DNA of 64,000 nucleotides from Erwinia endophytica (GTDB lineage: Bacteria; Pseudomonadota; Gammaproteobacteria; Enterobacterales; Enterobacteriaceae): the NCBI RefSeq assembly GCF_009295515.1, contig NZ_RQVV01000011.1, positions 124,001 through 188,000 of the forward strand, given 5' to 3'. The notes beneath the pieces were generated by a model. It was not told the origin of the DNA, did no database searches, and saw nothing but the letters and a program-made list of their open reading frames with translations. Numbering within the stretch: position 1 is the stretch's first letter; every line of letters begins with the position of its first letter. Positions 36,046 through 48,018 of the stretch are shown one piece after another. A program made the translations under genes and the position numbers.

Positions 36046-37533
36046 ATGTCAAAAGAATTGTATTTCACTCCCAGTCGGGCGTCCGGTCCCAACAGCAACA
36101 GCCGGACTGAGCCTTTCGTTAAAGTTATCGCCGTCATTGCCACACTGGGGGGGCTGCTGTTTGGTTATGACACCGGTGTCATTTCTGGTGCCCTGTTATT
36201 TATGGGTAAAGAGCTTCATCTGACCCCTTTTACTACCGGGCTGGTGACCAGTTCGTTGCTGTTCGGCGCGGCTTTTGGTGCGCTGATTTCCGGTCATTTT
36301 GCCGCCGCTGCCGGGCGTAAGAAAATCATCATTATTCTTGCGGTGATCTTTGCTGTCGGGGCGTTGGGTACGTCGTTGGCGCCGGATGTACACTGGATGA
36401 TTTTCTTCCGTCTGGTACTGGGGGTGGCTGTGGGCGGCGCGGCGGCGACCGTGCCGGTCTATATCGCTGAAATTGCGCCAGCCAATAAGCGTGGACAACT
36501 GGTGACGCTGCAGGAACTGATGATTGTGTCGGGTCAGATGTTGGCCTATATCTCCAACGCGGGGTTTAACGCGGCATGGGGAGGAGATGAAACCTGGCGC
36601 TGGATGCTGGCTGTTGCCACCATACCGGCGGTTGCTTTGTGGTTTGGCATGATGTTTATGCCGGACACGCCACGCTGGTACGCAATGAAAGGGCGGCTGG
36701 CCGAGGCGAGGAAGGTACTGGAACGAACCCGGGCGCCAGAGGATGTAGAGTGGGAACTGACCGAGATCGAAGAAACGCTGAGCGAAGATGAGAACAAAAG
36801 TAAACCGCGGCTGAAGGAACTCAAAAAGCCATGGTTGTTTAAGTTGTTTCTTATCGGTATCGGCGTCGCGGTTATTCAGCAATTGTCCGGTGTTAATACC
36901 ATCATGTATTACGCGCCGACCATGTTGAAATCGGTGGGAATGAGTACCAATACCGCATTGTTTGCCACCATTGCCAATGGGGCGATTTCTGTGCTGATGA
37001 CGTTTGTTGGCATCTGGTTGTTAGGGCGCCTGGGGCGCCGCACCATGACCATGCTCGGCCAGTTTGGCTGTACCGCCTGTTTGTTGTTTATTGGGGGCGT
37101 CAGCTACTTTATGCCGGAGATGGTTCACGGACAGGTTGATACGCTGCGTAGTTATATGGTGCTGTTGGGTATGCTGATGTTTCTCAGTTTCCAGCAGGGT
37201 GCGCTTTCACCAGTCACCTGGCTGCTGTTGTCTGAGATCTTTCCCACCCGTCTGCGCGGCATCTTCATGGGCGGTGCCGTTTTTTCAATGTGGATCGCCA
37301 ACTTCCTGATTTCACTTGCTTTCCCGATATTACTTGCCAGTGTAGGTCTTGCGGGGGCGTTTTTTATCTTTGCTTTTATCGGTCTGTTTGGCGCGGTCTT
37401 TGTTGTCAAATGCGTGCCGGAAACGCGTAATCGCAGTCTGGAGCAGATCGAACACTATTTGCATGACTGGTTGAGCAGCGACCGCGGAACTCGCCCACTG
37501 CCGGCATCGAAACGCAAGGTTGAGAGTCACTGA
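36046..37533 (+). CDS. Sugar-porter family MFS transporter (inositol/xylose type)
   Basis: A 495-residue proton symporter of the sugar porter family with 12 predicted spans. Signature motifs are GGLLFGYDTGVISGALLFM, AGRKK, PDTPRW after the sixth span, QQLSGVNTIMYYAP in span 7 and PETRNRSLEQIE at the C-terminal end. These are closest to my memory of inositol (IolT), galactose and xylose porters. I start at the ATG at 36046, with AGAGG upstream. No sugar-metabolism gene is adjacent, so the substrate is open. Confidence 0.88.
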   Translation: MSKELYFTPSRASGPNSNSRTEPFVKVIAVIATLGGLLFGYDTGVISGALLFMGKELHLTPFTTGLVTSSLLFGAAFGALISGHFAAAAGRKKIIIILAVIFAVGALGTSLAPDVHWMIFFRLVLGVAVGGAAATVPVYIAEIAPANKRGQLVTLQELMIVSGQMLAYISNAGFNAAWGGDETWRWMLAVATIPAVALWFGMMFMPDTPRWYAMKGRLAEARKVLERTRAPEDVEWELTEIEETLSEDENKSKPRLKELKKPWLFKLFLIGIGVAVIQQLSGVNTIMYYAPTMLKSVGMSTNTALFATIANGAISVLMTFVGIWLLGRLGRRTMTMLGQFGCTACLLFIGGVSYFMPEMVHGQVDTLRSYMVLLGMLMFLSFQQGALSPVTWLLLSEIFPTRLRGIFMGGAVFSMWIANFLISLAFPILLASVGLAGAFFIFAFIGLFGAVFVVKCVPETRNRSLEQIEHYLHDWLSSDRGTRPLPASKRKVESH

Positions 37534-37638
37534 GTCATACGCCGGTCTCTTAGCGGGTGGTGGTGTATTCGCCGCCCCTTTTTTTTGGCATAATGCGCGC
37601 TGGTCCACATTCTCACATCGCAAAAGAAAGGCAATCCT

Positions 37639-39231
37639 GTGCTAGTTTCCAGCAACGTCACCATGCAGTTTGGCAGTAAGCCGCTGTTCGAAAACATCTC
37701 TGTCAAATTTGGCGGCGGTAACCGTTATGGCTTGATCGGCGCCAATGGTAGCGGTAAGTCCACCTTTATGAAAATTCTGGGGGGGGATCTGGTTCCGTCC
37801 GCCGGTAATGTGTCGATCGATCCTAATGAGCGCATTGGTAAATTGCGCCAGGATCAGTTTGCCTTTGAACAGTTTACTGTGCTGGATACGGTGATCATGG
37901 GTCACGGTGAGCTGTGGGAAGTGAAAGAAGAACGTGACCGTATTTATGCGCAGCCGGAAATGAGCGAAGAAGACGGTTATAAAGTGGCTGATCTTGAAGT
38001 GAAATACGGCGAAATGGACGGCTACACCGCAGAGGCGCGAGCGGGTGAATTACTGCTGGGGGTGGGGATCCCACTGGAACAGCATTATGGCCCAATGAGC
38101 GAAGTCGCACCAGGCTGGAAGCTACGTGTGTTGCTGGCGCAGGCGTTGTTCTCTGACCCGGAAATCCTGCTACTCGACGAACCGACCAACAACCTCGATA
38201 TCGATACTATTCGCTGGCTGGAGCACGTGCTGAATGAACGTAACAGCACCATGATCATCATTTCGCATGACCGTCACTTCCTGAACATGGTCTGTACGCA
38301 TATGGCGGATTTGGATTATGGTGAACTGCGGGTCTATCCGGGCAATTATGACGAATATATGACGGCGGCCACCCAGGCTCGCGAGCGTCTGTTGGCTGAT
38401 AACGCCAAGAAAAAAGCGCAGATCAACGAACTGCAGTCCTTTGTCAGTCGCTTCAGCGCAAATGCCTCCAAGTCCCGTCAGGCAACTTCCCGCGCCAGGC
38501 AGATCGACAAAATCAAGCTGGAAGAGGTTAAGGTTTCCAGTCGGCAGAATCCGTTTATCCGTTTTGAACAGGACAAGAAGTTGTTCCGCAACGCGCTACA
38601 ACTTGAGTCTCTGACCAAAGGTTTTGATCAGGGGCCGCTGTTTAAGAATCTTAATCTGCTGCTGGAGGTTGGCGAGAAACTGGCGATTATTGGCCCGAAC
38701 GGTATTGGTAAAAGTACGTTGCTGAAAACACTGGTGGGTGAGATTCAGGCGGATAACGGTGAAGTGAAGTGGTCTGAGAATGCCCGTATCGGTTATTACG
38801 CTCAGGATCATGCGCATGATTTTGCCAACGACCTGACGGTTTTTGACTGGATGAGCCAGTGGAAGCAGGAAGGCGATGATGAACAGGCGGTCCGCAGTAT
38901 CCTCGGGCGTTTGCTATTCAGTCAGGATGATATTAAAAAACCCGCCAGAGTGTTGTCCGGTGGTGAAAAAGGACGGATGCTGTTTGGTAAGCTGATGATG
39001 GAAAAACCGAACGTGCTGGTGATGGATGAGCCGACCAATCACCTGGATATGGAATCTATTGAAGCGTTGAATATGGCGCTGGAGATGTACCAGGGCACGT
39101 TGATTTTCGTCTCGCACGACCGGGAATTTGTCAGCTCGCTGGCGACCAGGGTAATTGAAATGACGCCGGGTAAAATCAACGACTTTACGGGTAATTACGA
39201 AGACTATTTGCGCAGTCGGGGAATTGTCTAA
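37639..39231 (+). CDS. ybiT: ABC-F ATPase YbiT
   Basis: A 530-residue ABC-F protein with two ATPase domains, the same length as E. coli YbiT. ABC-F proteins act on the ribosome, not in membranes. Walker A motifs are GANGSGKST and GPNGIGKST; Walker B motifs are [13 protein letters not shown] and [13 protein letters not shown]. The linker ([20 protein letters not shown]) is helical and charged, as expected for the P-site tRNA interaction motif. The start is GTG with AAAGG upstream. E. coli has ybiT in the same neighbourhood. Confidence 0.96.
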   Translation: MLVSSNVTMQFGSKPLFENISVKFGGGNRYGLIGANGSGKSTFMKILGGDLVPSAGNVSIDPNERIGKLRQDQFAFEQFTVLDTVIMGHGELWEVKEERDRIYAQPEMSEEDGYKVADLEVKYGEMDGYTAEARAGELLLGVGIPLEQHYGPMSEVAPGWKLRVLLAQALFSDPEILLLDEPTNNLDIDTIRWLEHVLNERNSTMIIISHDRHFLNMVCTHMADLDYGELRVYPGNYDEYMTAATQARERLLADNAKKKAQINELQSFVSRFSANASKSRQATSRARQIDKIKLEEVKVSSRQNPFIRFEQDKKLFRNALQLESLTKGFDQGPLFKNLNLLLEVGEKLAIIGPNGIGKSTLLKTLVGEIQADNGEVKWSENARIGYYAQDHAHDFANDLTVFDWMSQWKQEGDDEQAVRSILGRLLFSQDDIKKPARVLSGGEKGRMLFGKLMMEKPNVLVMDEPTNHLDMESIEALNMALEMYQGTLIFVSHDREFVSSLATRVIEMTPGKINDFTGNYEDYLRSRGIV

Positions 39232-39251
39232 AACTGCATGTCATATCTAAC

Positions 39252-39294
39252 CAGCAGTAACCAGGGTTGATGGTCACACCGCCTGGTTCTGCTG
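39252..39294. terminator. Long hairpin after ybiT
   Basis: CAGCAG-T-AACCAGG (39252-39265) pairs with CCTGGTT-CTGCTG (39282-39294), a 13-bp stem with one bulge. It lies between convergent ybiT and moeB. There is no T run. Confidence 0.5.
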
Positions 39295-39388
39295 ATGGCT
39301 GGAGAAGGTGACTATCGTTTCGTGATCCTGGCATAAACGGATGTCGGCGCGCTGGAACAACACTGGCGCGGTCACTAAAGTGGGGGGA

Positions 39389-40144
39389 TTATCCCTGGCC
39401 ACAGACTTCACAGTCTGGATCCTTCGCCAGTTTTATCTCGCGGAACTGCAGGGTCATGGCATCGTAGATCAATAGTTTACCCGCTACGCTGCCGCCATAA
39501 TCAGTCAGCAGACGAATGGTTTCCATCGCCTGTAGCGAGCCGATAACGCCTACCAGCGGCGCCATTACCCCTGCTTCGACACAGCTTAGCGCGCTGTCAC
39601 CGAACAACCGACTGATACAACGGTAGCAGGGTTCATCTTTCTGCCAGCGGAACACGCTGATCTGTCCTTCCATGCGGATTGCTGCGCCGGAGACCAGTGG
39701 TGTTTTGCTGCTGAAACAGAGGCGGTTAAGTTGTTCGCGAGTGACCACATTGTCGGTACAATCCAGTACTACATGGTGTTCAGCAATCAGTTTTGCCAGC
39801 GCCGCATCTTCCAGGTCAGCCGCTATGGCCCGCAGGGAAATATGCGGGTTGATGATTTGCAATTGCTGGCGGGCCGAGTCCACTTTGAACTGACCAATGG
39901 CGGCGTCATGATGCAGGATCTGCCGTTGCAGATTAGAGTGGGAAACGCGGTCGAAATCCAGCAGCGTGAGATGCCCGATGCCCGCCGACGCCAGGTAGGG
40001 GCTGGCGGCGCAGCCCAGTCCACCCAGCCCGACGATCAGCGCTTTCGCCGCTTTCAGCGTTTCCTGACCATCGAAGTCAAAGCCGCGCAACACTATCTGG
40101 CGGTTATAGCGCAGGGTTTCTTCATCGCTGAGTTCAGGGCGCAT
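39389..40144 (-). CDS. moeB: Molybdopterin-synthase adenylyltransferase MoeB
   Basis: A 251-residue E1-like enzyme that adenylates the C-terminal Gly of MoaD so that it can receive sulfur for molybdopterin synthesis. The ATP-binding motif GLGGLGCAASPYLA, the catalytic Asp in LDCTDN and two CxxC zinc pairs (CYRC and CEVC) are visible. The ATG at 40144 lies one base after the moeA stop, so moeA-moeB is an operon. The longer frame extends into moeA and is not real. Confidence 0.96.
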   Translation of the reverse strand: MRPELSDEETLRYNRQIVLRGFDFDGQETLKAAKALIVGLGGLGCAASPYLASAGIGHLTLLDFDRVSHSNLQRQILHHDAAIGQFKVDSARQQLQIINPHISLRAIAADLEDAALAKLIAEHHVVLDCTDNVVTREQLNRLCFSSKTPLVSGAAIRMEGQISVFRWQKDEPCYRCISRLFGDSALSCVEAGVMAPLVGVIGSLQAMETIRLLTDYGGSVAGKLLIYDAMTLQFREIKLAKDPDCEVCGQG

Positions 40145-40145
40145 C

Positions 40146-41381
40146 TTATCCTTCCAGCAGGTGATTGAACGGCTCAACCTCAACCCATTCGCCCACCTCG
40201 ACATTGCCACGGCTGCGTTCCAGTACGATAAAGCAGTTAGCCTGACTGAACGAGCTAAACACGTGCGAGCCCTGTGGACCGGTACTGTGTACTTCCAGTT
40301 CACCGTGTGCATTATGCACCAGCCGACCACGTTGAAAATCCAGTCGTCCCGGCGTTTTCTTCAGTGGTGTGGCAACTTTGACGCGCTGACGGGGTGGCAG
40401 GGCCGGACCTTGCTGACCGCTAAGCTTCGTCAGCAGCGGTTGTACTAATTGGTAGAAAGTCAGCGCCGCAGACACCGGATTTCCCGGCAGGCCACAGAAC
40501 CAGCTATGGTGCAGGCGCCCAAAAGCAAAGGGCTTGCCGGGTTTGATTGCCAGTTTCCAGAAGGTGATTTCGCCCAGCTCTTCCAGCATTTTTTTGGTGT
40601 AATCCGCTTCGCCCACCGAAACACCGCCGCTGCTGATAACCACATCAGCCTGGCTGTCTGCCTGGCGGAAGGCCGCCCGCAGCGCTGTTTGATCGTCAAC
40701 GATGATGCCGAGGTCGATAACCTCACAGCCCAGTTTATCCAGCATCAGATGGACGGCAAATCGATTTGTGTCGTAAATCTGTCCGGCCGCCAGCGGCTGC
40801 CCAACGGGTTGCAATTCATCGCCGGTGGAGAAAATCGCCACGCGTGGTCTGCGCCAGACCTTAACATTGGCAATGCCCAGCGAAGCCAGCAGCGGCAGTT
40901 CCGCCGCGCCCAGACGAACACCGCTGCTTAGCACACTGGCGCCTTGCATAATGTCATCCCCCACCCGGCGAATATTTTGACCGGTCTGGACGGTTGCGGT
41001 TATCTCTATGGCATCGCCTGCCTGACGTGTTTCTTCCTGCATCACCACCGCGTCGGCGCCTGGGGGCATTGGCGCGCCGGTCATAATGCGAATGCAACTG
41101 CCGGCAGGCCATGTGCCGTTGAATGGTGCGCCAGCAAAGGCTTTACCGGCGACCGGCAGCGGCTTGCCCGCCTGAACATCGGCCAGACGCACGGCATAAC
41201 CGTCCATCGCTGAATTGTCGAATGGCGGCACATTTAATGGTGAAATTACTGTTTCGGCAGTAATGCGGCCAGGGGCGGCAGTCAGCGGTAATATTTCAGT
41301 TTCGCTAACCGGGGAGATGCGTGCGAGTATGGTCGACAGGGCATCATCCAGGGAAATCAGTCCCGCAGTAAAGGCTTCCAT
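40146..41381 (-). CDS. moeA: Molybdopterin molybdenumtransferase MoeA
   Basis: A 411-residue enzyme that inserts molybdate into adenylated molybdopterin to form the Mo-cofactor. Typical motifs are [14 protein letters not shown] near residue 50, [26 protein letters not shown] and [14 protein letters not shown] in the MogA-like domain, and [10 protein letters not shown] use the ATG at 41381 with GGAGAC upstream. It diverges from iaaA across 253 bp, as in E. coli. Confidence 0.97.
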   Translation of the reverse strand: MEAFTAGLISLDDALSTILARISPVSETEILPLTAAPGRITAETVISPLNVPPFDNSAMDGYAVRLADVQAGKPLPVAGKAFAGAPFNGTWPAGSCIRIMTGAPMPPGADAVVMQEETRQAGDAIEITATVQTGQNIRRVGDDIMQGASVLSSGVRLGAAELPLLASLGIANVKVWRRPRVAIFSTGDELQPVGQPLAAGQIYDTNRFAVHLMLDKLGCEVIDLGIIVDDQTALRAAFRQADSQADVVISSGGVSVGEADYTKKMLEELGEITFWKLAIKPGKPFAFGRLHHSWFCGLPGNPVSAALTFYQLVQPLLTKLSGQQGPALPPRQRVKVATPLKKTPGRLDFQRGRLVHNAHGELEVHSTGPQGSHVFSSFSQANCFIVLERSRGNVEVGEWVEVEPFNHLLEG

Positions 41382-41634
41382 AATGTCTCCGGCATGCCCG
41401 AAACGTCGGGCAGGCATACAGTCAGATAGTGGGTATTATGGCCTGATTTTCCGTCGGGGTCACGCAAACCCAGCGTGGCGTTATAAGACAGAACTTTTTG
41501 CTATTACCCGCCAGCGAACATTCTGCTTTACATCACTTTACAGCCTGCCTATAGTCAAAAACGAGTCGAATTCAATCAAAATCATTCTAAGCCAGTGTTT
41601 TTCATGCTGATTTGTCACGCAGGATAATCGGATT

Positions 41635-42597
41635 ATGGTCAGAGCAGTGATCGCCATTCACGGCGGTGCGGGAGCGATTGCCCGTGCCAGTATGAGCGCA
41701 GAAAAAGAGCAGCACTATATTCAGGCATTATCAGCGATAGTGACCAGTGGACAGACCATACTGGCCGCTGGCGGTAGCGCACTGGATGCGGTCACTGAAG
41801 CCGTCCGGCTGTTGGAAGAGTGCCCGTTGTTCAACGCGGGAAAAGGCGCGGTATTTACTCATCAGGGAACGCATGAACTGGATGCCAGTGTAATGGATGG
41901 CCGTACGCTGGATGCGGGAGCGGTGGCGGGGGTCAGGCGTGTGCGTAATCCTGTACTGGCGGCTCGCGCTGTGCTGGAAAACAGTCCTCATGTGATGTTG
42001 ATTGGCGAGGGTGCCGAAGCGTTTGCCTTTGAGCAGGGACTGGAACAAGTAGCCACAGATTTCTTTTCAACTCAGGCGCGTTGGCAACAGTTACAGCGAG
42101 CGCTGTCTGCTGAGCAGATGGTGCTGGATCATGATGGGGCGGCGCAGACTTCTGGCGATCCTATCGATCCTGAGAACAAATTCGGCACGGTTGGCGCAGT
42201 CGCGGTCGATCTGCACGGCAACCTGGCCGCAGCGACCTCAACGGGCGGGATGACTAACAAACAGACAGGACGGGTTGGTGATTCACCGATTATCGGCGCG
42301 GGTTGCTACGCCAATAACGCCAACGTAGCGGTTTCCTGTACGGGTACTGGTGAAGTGTTTATGCGTTCGCTGGCCGCTTACGACATTGCCGCATTGATGG
42401 AATACGGTGGACTTTCACTGAAGGAAGCCTGCGACCGGGTGGTGATGGAAAAGATTAGGGTACTGGGCGGCAGTGGTGGGGCCATCGCAGTAGACCGGGA
42501 AGGTAATGTGGCGTTGCCATTCAACAGTGAGGGAATGTACCGTGGCTACGGCTATGTCGGTGATGAACCCAGCGTCGGCATCTACCGCGAAGAGTAA
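41635..42597 (+). CDS. iaaA: Isoaspartyl peptidase/L-asparaginase IaaA
   Basis: A 320-residue Ntn-hydrolase precursor that cleaves beta-aspartyl dipeptides and asparagine. It splits itself before Thr185 in NKFGTVGAVAVD, and this Thr becomes the nucleophile. The start AIHGGAGAI and the block STGGMTNKQTGRVGDSPIIG, which binds substrate, are conserved. It lies directly before gsiA, as in E. coli, and probably belongs to the same operon. Confidence 0.96.
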   Translation: MVRAVIAIHGGAGAIARASMSAEKEQHYIQALSAIVTSGQTILAAGGSALDAVTEAVRLLEECPLFNAGKGAVFTHQGTHELDASVMDGRTLDAGAVAGVRRVRNPVLAARAVLENSPHVMLIGEGAEAFAFEQGLEQVATDFFSTQARWQQLQRALSAEQMVLDHDGAAQTSGDPIDPENKFGTVGAVAVDLHGNLAAATSTGGMTNKQTGRVGDSPIIGAGCYANNANVAVSCTGTGEVFMRSLAAYDIAALMEYGGLSLKEACDRVVMEKIRVLGGSGGAIAVDREGNVALPFNSEGMYRGYGYVGDEPSVGIYREE

Positions 42598-42606
42598 GGG
42601 GGAGGG

Positions 42607-44469
42607 GTGACAATTTTCAACGGGTCAGACTTGCCCGCCGGGCAGGTGTTGGCGGTAAAAAATCTCAACGTCAGTTTCAGCCAGGAAGGGACGGTGATTC
42701 AGGCGGTAAAAAATCTTTCGCTGGAGGTTCATCGCGGAGAAACGTTGGCGATCGTCGGCGAGTCTGGCTCCGGAAAATCCGTCACCTCCCTGGCCTTGAT
42801 GCGTCTGATCGAACAGGGAGGCGGCACCATTGACAGCGGTGAAATGCTACTGCGACGGCGTAACAGCCAGATTGTCGATCTGTCCCGTGCCAGGCAGGCG
42901 CAACTGAGGCGGATCCGCGGTGCCGACATGGCGATGATCTTTCAGGAACCCATGACCTCGCTCAATCCGGTATTTACCGTTGGTGAGCAGATTGCGGAAT
43001 CGATCCGTCTGCACCAGGGGAGGAGCCATCGTGAAGCGCTGAAAGAAGCGGAAAATATGCTGGATATGGTGCGTATTCCGGAAGCGAAAAATGTGTTATC
43101 ACGCTTTCCTCATCAACTTTCTGGTGGCATGCGTCAGCGCGTGATGATTGCAATGGCGCTCTCCTGCCGCCCGGCGTTGCTGATTGCCGATGAGCCGACT
43201 ACCGCGCTGGACGTCACTATCCAGGCGCAAATTTTGCAATTGATCCGCGTACTGCAAAAAGAGATGCAGATGGGGGTGATTTTTATCACTCACGACATGG
43301 GAGTCGTCGCGGAAATAGCGGATCGCGTGCAGGTGATGTACCGTGGGGAAGGGGTGGAAACCGCCGCGGTGGAGGCTATTTTCCGTTCTCCGCAGCAGGA
43401 TTACACGAAAGCGTTGTTGCAGGCGGTGCCGAAACTGGGCGCAATGACTGGCAAACCCTATCCGGCCCATTTTCCCCTGTTCAGTACTGACCGTGCTGAT
43501 GAGATTATGCTGCCGCAGGATACCGTGGTACCTGATGCCGAGCCCGTGTTACAGGTGCGTGATTTAGTCACCCGTTTTGATATCCGGAGTGGCATTTTTA
43601 ATCGTGTTACTCGTCGTGTTCATGCTGTGGAAAAAGTCAGTTTTGATTTGCGACCCGGTGAAACTCTGGCGTTGGTGGGGGAGTCAGGATGTGGAAAATC
43701 CACGACCGGGCGATCACTACTGCGTTTGGTGGAAAGCCAGGGGGGAACCATTACTTTTAATGGTCAGCGCATCGATAATCTGACGGGAGCCGCGCTGTCT
43801 CATCTGCGGCGTGATATCCAGTTTATCTTCCAGGATCCTTATGCTTCTCTCGATCCGCGGCTCACTGTGGGTTTTTCCATTATGGAGCCGCTGTTGGTCC
43901 ACGGCATTGCGAAAGGGAAAGAAGCGTCCGATCGCGTTGCCTGGTTGCTGGAGAAGGTCGGGTTATTGCCGGAACACGCGCGGCGTTATCCGCATGAGTT
44001 CTCCGGTGGGCAGCGTCAGCGTATCTGTATCGCCAGGGCCTTGTCGCTCAATCCGAAGGTGGTGATTGCCGACGAAGCCGTTTCCGCGCTGGATGTCTCT
44101 ATTCAGGCGCAAATCGTCAATTTGATGCTGGATCTGCAGCGGGAATTCGGTATTGCTTTCTTATTTATTTCTCATGATATGGCGGTGGTGGAACGTATCA
44201 GCCATCGGGTGGCGGTGATGTATCTCGGCCAGATTGTGGAGATAGGCCCCCGTCAGGCGGTATTTGAAAACCCCCAGCATCCTTACACGCGTAAGCTGAT
44301 GTCTGCTGTGCCGGTGGCGGATCCTCGTCAGCGTCGGCGCGAGAGGGCATTGCTAGTGGAAGAGATCCCCAGCCCGATTCATGCGCTGGACGATGAACCA
44401 GAAGTTGCGCCGTTAGTTGAAGTTAACGCCGGACACTACGTTGCTCGCCATGCGATCGGCGGTGCCTGA
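42607..44469 (+). CDS. gsiA: Glutathione ABC transporter ATP-binding protein GsiA
   Basis: A 620-residue double ATPase of the glutathione importer. Two Walker A motifs (GESGSGKS and GESGCGKST), two signatures ([15 protein letters not shown] and [15 protein letters not shown]) and two DEP/DEA Walker B boxes are visible. The start is GTG, immediately after a GGGGGAGGG ribosome site. It follows iaaA by 9 bases, and gsiB, gsiC and gsiD come next. Confidence 0.96.
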   Translation: MTIFNGSDLPAGQVLAVKNLNVSFSQEGTVIQAVKNLSLEVHRGETLAIVGESGSGKSVTSLALMRLIEQGGGTIDSGEMLLRRRNSQIVDLSRARQAQLRRIRGADMAMIFQEPMTSLNPVFTVGEQIAESIRLHQGRSHREALKEAENMLDMVRIPEAKNVLSRFPHQLSGGMRQRVMIAMALSCRPALLIADEPTTALDVTIQAQILQLIRVLQKEMQMGVIFITHDMGVVAEIADRVQVMYRGEGVETAAVEAIFRSPQQDYTKALLQAVPKLGAMTGKPYPAHFPLFSTDRADEIMLPQDTVVPDAEPVLQVRDLVTRFDIRSGIFNRVTRRVHAVEKVSFDLRPGETLALVGESGCGKSTTGRSLLRLVESQGGTITFNGQRIDNLTGAALSHLRRDIQFIFQDPYASLDPRLTVGFSIMEPLLVHGIAKGKEASDRVAWLLEKVGLLPEHARRYPHEFSGGQRQRICIARALSLNPKVVIADEAVSALDVSIQAQIVNLMLDLQREFGIAFLFISHDMAVVERISHRVAVMYLGQIVEIGPRQAVFENPQHPYTRKLMSAVPVADPRQRRRERALLVEEIPSPIHALDDEPEVAPLVEVNAGHYVARHAIGGA

Positions 44470-44511
44470 ATTGCTGTAAAACAACAAGGAATGACAGGAG
44501 AAACACCTAAA

Positions 44512-46047
44512 ATGATGAGTCAAAGCAAACGTATATGGTTAACGGCTGGCCTACTGAGCAGTTTTGCCGCCAGCCCTGTCTGGGCCGCGAAAGACGCGGT
44601 AATCGCCGTTGGTTCCAACTTCACCACCCTCGATCCCTACGACGCAAACGATACCTTGTCGCAGGCGGTGGCGAAGTCCTTCTATCAGGGGCTGTTTGGC
44701 TTTGATAAGGATATGAAGCTGATTAATGTATTGGCGGAAAGTTTTGATGCCAGCAAGGACGGACTCAGCTATACCATCAAGCTGAAGAAGGGAGTGAAGT
44801 TCCAGGACGGTACGGATTTCAACGCGGAGGCGGTGAAGGCCAACCTTGATCGGGCCAGCAATCCGGATAACCATCTGAAGCGCTATAACCTGTTCAAATC
44901 TATCGCCGCCACTGAAGTGGTTGATCCGTATACGGTGAAAATTACCCTGAAGCAGCCGTTCTCGGCGTTTATCAATACCCTGGCCAGCCCGGCAGCAGCC
45001 ATGATTTCCCCAGCGGCGCTGAAAAAATACGGTAAGGATATCGGCTTTCATCCAGTCGGTACGGGTCCGTACGAACTGGATAACTGGAACCAGACTGATT
45101 ACGTCAAGGTGAAGAAATTCGACGGCTACTGGAAGAAAGGCTATCCGAAACTCGACAGCATTACCTGGCGTCCGGTGGTGGATAACAACACCCGGGCGGC
45201 GATGTTACAGACCGGCGAAGCGAATTTTGCTTTCCCGATCCCTTACGAACAGGCCAAACTGCTGGAGAAAAACAACAAGCTGGAGTTGGTGACCGCGCCT
45301 TCGATCATGCAGCGTTACATTAGTCTTAACGTGACGCAGAAGCCGTTTGATAATCCCAAAGTGCGTGAGGCAATCAACTACGCCATCAACCGCCAGGCGT
45401 TGGTGAAAGTGGCCTTTGCCGGCTACGCTACGCCAGCGACCGGGATTGTGCCGCCAGCCATTCAGTATGCACAAAGCTATCCGACACCGGAATATAACCC
45501 GGCTAAAGCGCGTGAATTGCTGAAGGAAGCGGGTTTTCCGAACGGTTTCACCACCACGTTGTGGTCTTCGCATAATAACAGTACGGCCCAGAAGGTGCTG
45601 CAGTTTACCCAGCAGCAGTTGGCGCAGGTAGGCATTAAAGCGACAGTTACCGCGATGGATGCCGGGCAGCGGGCAGCGGAAGTGGAAGATAAAGGGCAGA
45701 AAGAGAGCGGTGTGCGCATGTTCTATACTGGATGGTCTGCTTCTACAGGTGAAGCTAACTGGGCGTTGACGCCGTTGTTCGCTACCCAGGCCTGGCCGCC
45801 AGCTATTTTTAATACCGCCTTCTACAGTCATCCTCAGGTGGATAAAGATCTGGCTGACGCACTGAAAACCACCGACAGCAAACAGAAAGCCGCGCTGTAT
45901 AAAGATGCCCAGGATCGCATTTGGAAAGATCAGCCCTGGGTTCCCCTGGTGGTGGAAAAACTGGTTTCGGCCAATAGCAAAAACCTGACCGGTTTCTATG
46001 TCATGCCTGATACTTCATTTAGTTTTGATGACGCTGATCTGCAGTAA
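44512..46047 (+). CDS. gsiB: Glutathione-binding periplasmic protein GsiB
   Basis: A 511-residue extracytoplasmic binding protein of the peptide/nickel (family 5) group. A signal peptide ends in SPVWA, and the mature start [20 protein letters not shown] is nearly that of E. coli GsiB. It captures glutathione for GsiACD. I choose the ATG at 44512, well spaced from AGGAG; an in-frame ATG at 44491 overlaps its own ribosome site. A strong hairpin separates it from gsiC. Confidence 0.96.
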   Translation: MMSQSKRIWLTAGLLSSFAASPVWAAKDAVIAVGSNFTTLDPYDANDTLSQAVAKSFYQGLFGFDKDMKLINVLAESFDASKDGLSYTIKLKKGVKFQDGTDFNAEAVKANLDRASNPDNHLKRYNLFKSIAATEVVDPYTVKITLKQPFSAFINTLASPAAAMISPAALKKYGKDIGFHPVGTGPYELDNWNQTDYVKVKKFDGYWKKGYPKLDSITWRPVVDNNTRAAMLQTGEANFAFPIPYEQAKLLEKNNKLELVTAPSIMQRYISLNVTQKPFDNPKVREAINYAINRQALVKVAFAGYATPATGIVPPAIQYAQSYPTPEYNPAKARELLKEAGFPNGFTTTLWSSHNNSTAQKVLQFTQQQLAQVGIKATVTAMDAGQRAAEVEDKGQKESGVRMFYTGWSASTGEANWALTPLFATQAWPPAIFNTAFYSHPQVDKDLADALKTTDSKQKAALYKDAQDRIWKDQPWVPLVVEKLVSANSKNLTGFYVMPDTSFSFDDADLQ

Positions 46048-46064
46048 CCCCCCCGCTGACGATT

Positions 46065-46095
46065 CGCCGCGTCTTGCCTGGTGGCAGGCGCGGCG
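46065..46095 (+). other. Intercistronic hairpin between gsiB and gsiC
   Basis: CGCCGCG/CGCGGCG with an inner TGCC/GGCA stem forms a stable hairpin without a T tract. Such structures after a binding-protein gene often protect the upstream mRNA and give the binding protein a higher yield. Confidence 0.55.
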
Positions 46096-46116
46096 GTGAC
46101 AGGCGCAGGATAATCT

Positions 46117-47037
46117 ATGCTCAACTATTTTATTAAACGCATATTGGGACTGATCCCCACACTGCTGATTGTGGCGGTGCTGGTGTTCCTGTTTGTTCAT
46201 CTGCTGCCGGGCGATCCGGCAAGGTTGCTGGCGGGTCAGGAAGCGGACAGCACGGTGGTCGCGTTAGTCCGTCAGCAGCTTGGGCTTGATCAGCCATTAA
46301 TTGTGCAGTTTTGGCACTTTATCAGCAACGCGGTGCAGGGCGATTTCGGTCAGTCAATGGTTTCCAAACGGCCGGTTTCTTCTGAGATAGCGCAGCGGTT
46401 TTTACCGACGCTGTGGTTAACGCTCAGCAGCATGGCATGGTCGGTGATTTTCGGTATGGCGGTGGGGATTATTTCTGCTGTATGGCGTAATCGTTGGCCT
46501 GATCGTCTGGGTATGACGTTAGCGGTCTCGGGGATCTCGTTTCCTGCGTTCGCATTGGGCATGTTGTTGATGCAGGTGTTCTCGGTGAAGCTGGGTTGGC
46601 TGCCAACGGTAGGGGCTGGCAGTTGGCAACACTATATTTTACCGTCAATCACCCTTGGTGCTGCGGTGGCCTCGGTGATGGCGCGTTTTACCCGGGCTTC
46701 TTTCGTGGAGGTGATGCAGGAAGATTACATGCGTACGGCACGGGCCAAGGGGGTACGCGAGACATGGGTGGTGGTTAAGCATGGCTTGCGCAATGCGATG
46801 ATCCCGGTTGTCACCATGATGGGGTTGCAGTTTGGTTTCCTGCTGGGCGGCTCGATTGTGGTGGAAGTGGTTTTCAACTGGCCGGGGTTAGGGCGTCTGT
46901 TGGTGGATTCGGTGGAAATGCGCGATTATCCGGTGGTGCAGGCCGAAGTGCTGCTGTTTTCGCTGGAGTTCATTCTGATCAATCTGATTGTCGATATGTT
47001 GTATGCCGCTATTAATCCTGCGATACGTTATAAATAA
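46117..47037 (+). CDS. gsiC: Glutathione ABC transporter permease GsiC
   Basis: A 306-residue permease of the DppB/OppB type with six predicted spans. The start [20 protein letters not shown] is typical, with a first span followed by a large periplasmic loop. The cytoplasmic loop [20 protein letters not shown] is the ATPase contact. AGGAT precedes the ATG. It forms a heterodimer with GsiD. Confidence 0.96.
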   Translation: MLNYFIKRILGLIPTLLIVAVLVFLFVHLLPGDPARLLAGQEADSTVVALVRQQLGLDQPLIVQFWHFISNAVQGDFGQSMVSKRPVSSEIAQRFLPTLWLTLSSMAWSVIFGMAVGIISAVWRNRWPDRLGMTLAVSGISFPAFALGMLLMQVFSVKLGWLPTVGAGSWQHYILPSITLGAAVASVMARFTRASFVEVMQEDYMRTARAKGVRETWVVVKHGLRNAMIPVVTMMGLQFGFLLGGSIVVEVVFNWPGLGRLLVDSVEMRDYPVVQAEVLLFSLEFILINLIVDMLYAAINPAIRYK

Positions 47038-47046
47038 GGATCCGCG

Positions 47047-47952
47047 ATGAAAAACTGGCGACGTAAAGCGGCGCTGTCCGCTATGCCCATTCTGAACCAG
47101 CATCGCGTGCGTACGCCCTGGCGGGAATTCTGGCGGCGTTTTCGCCGTCAGCCGCTGGCCATGATGGCCGGTGTATTTGTGCTGTTGTTAATTCTGGTGG
47201 CGATCTTTGCCCCCTGGCTGGCACCATTTGATGCGGAAAATTACTTTGATTATGACCGCCTGACTGAAGGACCGTCGGCGATGCACTGGTTTGGCGTCGA
47301 TTCTCTGGGGCGGGATATTTTCAGTCGGGTGCTGCTGGGAACGCGGCTCTCATTGATTTCCGGCTTTGTGTCGGTGGCGCTGGGGGCGGCAATGGGGACC
47401 TTTCTCGGTTTACTGGCTGGTTATTATGGTGGCTGGTGGGATCGCATTATTATGCGCATCAGTGATGTGTTGTTCGCTTTCCCCGGTATCCTGCTGGCGA
47501 TTGCCGTGGTGGCGATCATGGGCAGCGGGATGTCCAATGTGATTATTGCGGTGGCGATTTTCAGTATTCCGGCCTTTGCCCGCCTGGTTCGCGGCAATAC
47601 GCTGGTGCTGAAGCAGTTGACCTTTATCGAGTCGGCTCGCAGTATTGGCGCGTCTGATTTTACGATTATCATGCGTCATATTCTGCCGGGAACCCTCTCT
47701 TCGATCGTGGTTTATTTTACGATGCGGATTGGTACCTCGATTATTACTGCCGCCAGCCTGTCCTTCCTGGGGCTTGGCGCACAACCGCCGACGCCGGAGT
47801 GGGGGGCGATGTTGAATGAAGCGCGGGCTGATATGGTGATGGCGCCACATGTGGCGATTTTCCCCAGCCTGGCTATCTTTCTGACCGTGCTGGCGTTTAA
47901 TTTGCTGGGTGACGGCCTGCGTGATGCGCTCGATCCTAAATTAAAAACCTGA
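47047..47952 (+). CDS. gsiD: Glutathione ABC transporter permease GsiD
   Basis: A 301-residue DppC/OppC-type permease. The N-terminal span ([19 protein letters not shown]) precedes the periplasmic segment with [20 protein letters not shown], a family signature. The ATPase contact loop is [19 protein letters not shown]. It is the last gene of the operon and is followed by a terminator. Confidence 0.96.
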   Translation: MKNWRRKAALSAMPILNQHRVRTPWREFWRRFRRQPLAMMAGVFVLLLILVAIFAPWLAPFDAENYFDYDRLTEGPSAMHWFGVDSLGRDIFSRVLLGTRLSLISGFVSVALGAAMGTFLGLLAGYYGGWWDRIIMRISDVLFAFPGILLAIAVVAIMGSGMSNVIIAVAIFSIPAFARLVRGNTLVLKQLTFIESARSIGASDFTIIMRHILPGTLSSIVVYFTMRIGTSIITAASLSFLGLGAQPPTPEWGAMLNEARADMVMAPHVAIFPSLAIFLTVLAFNLLGDGLRDALDPKLKT

Positions 47953-47964
47953 CGCTACGGCTAC

Positions 47965-48000
47965 GCGCCTGCTTTGCTGCAGGCGCGCTTTACTTTTCCC
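47965..48000 (+). terminator. Terminator of iaaA-gsiABCD
   Basis: A perfect 8-bp stem GCGCCTGC/GCAGGCGC with a 6-base loop is followed by GCTTTACTTTT. It ends the gsi operon shortly before the convergent rimO. Confidence 0.75.
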
Positions 48001-48018
48001 GTTGCTACCAGGCTGAGA

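Noticed and set aside
39389-40330. A longer 313-residue MoeB
   Set aside because: The first 62 codons overlap the end of moeA in another frame and show no MoeB homology; the ATG at 40144 fits the family length.
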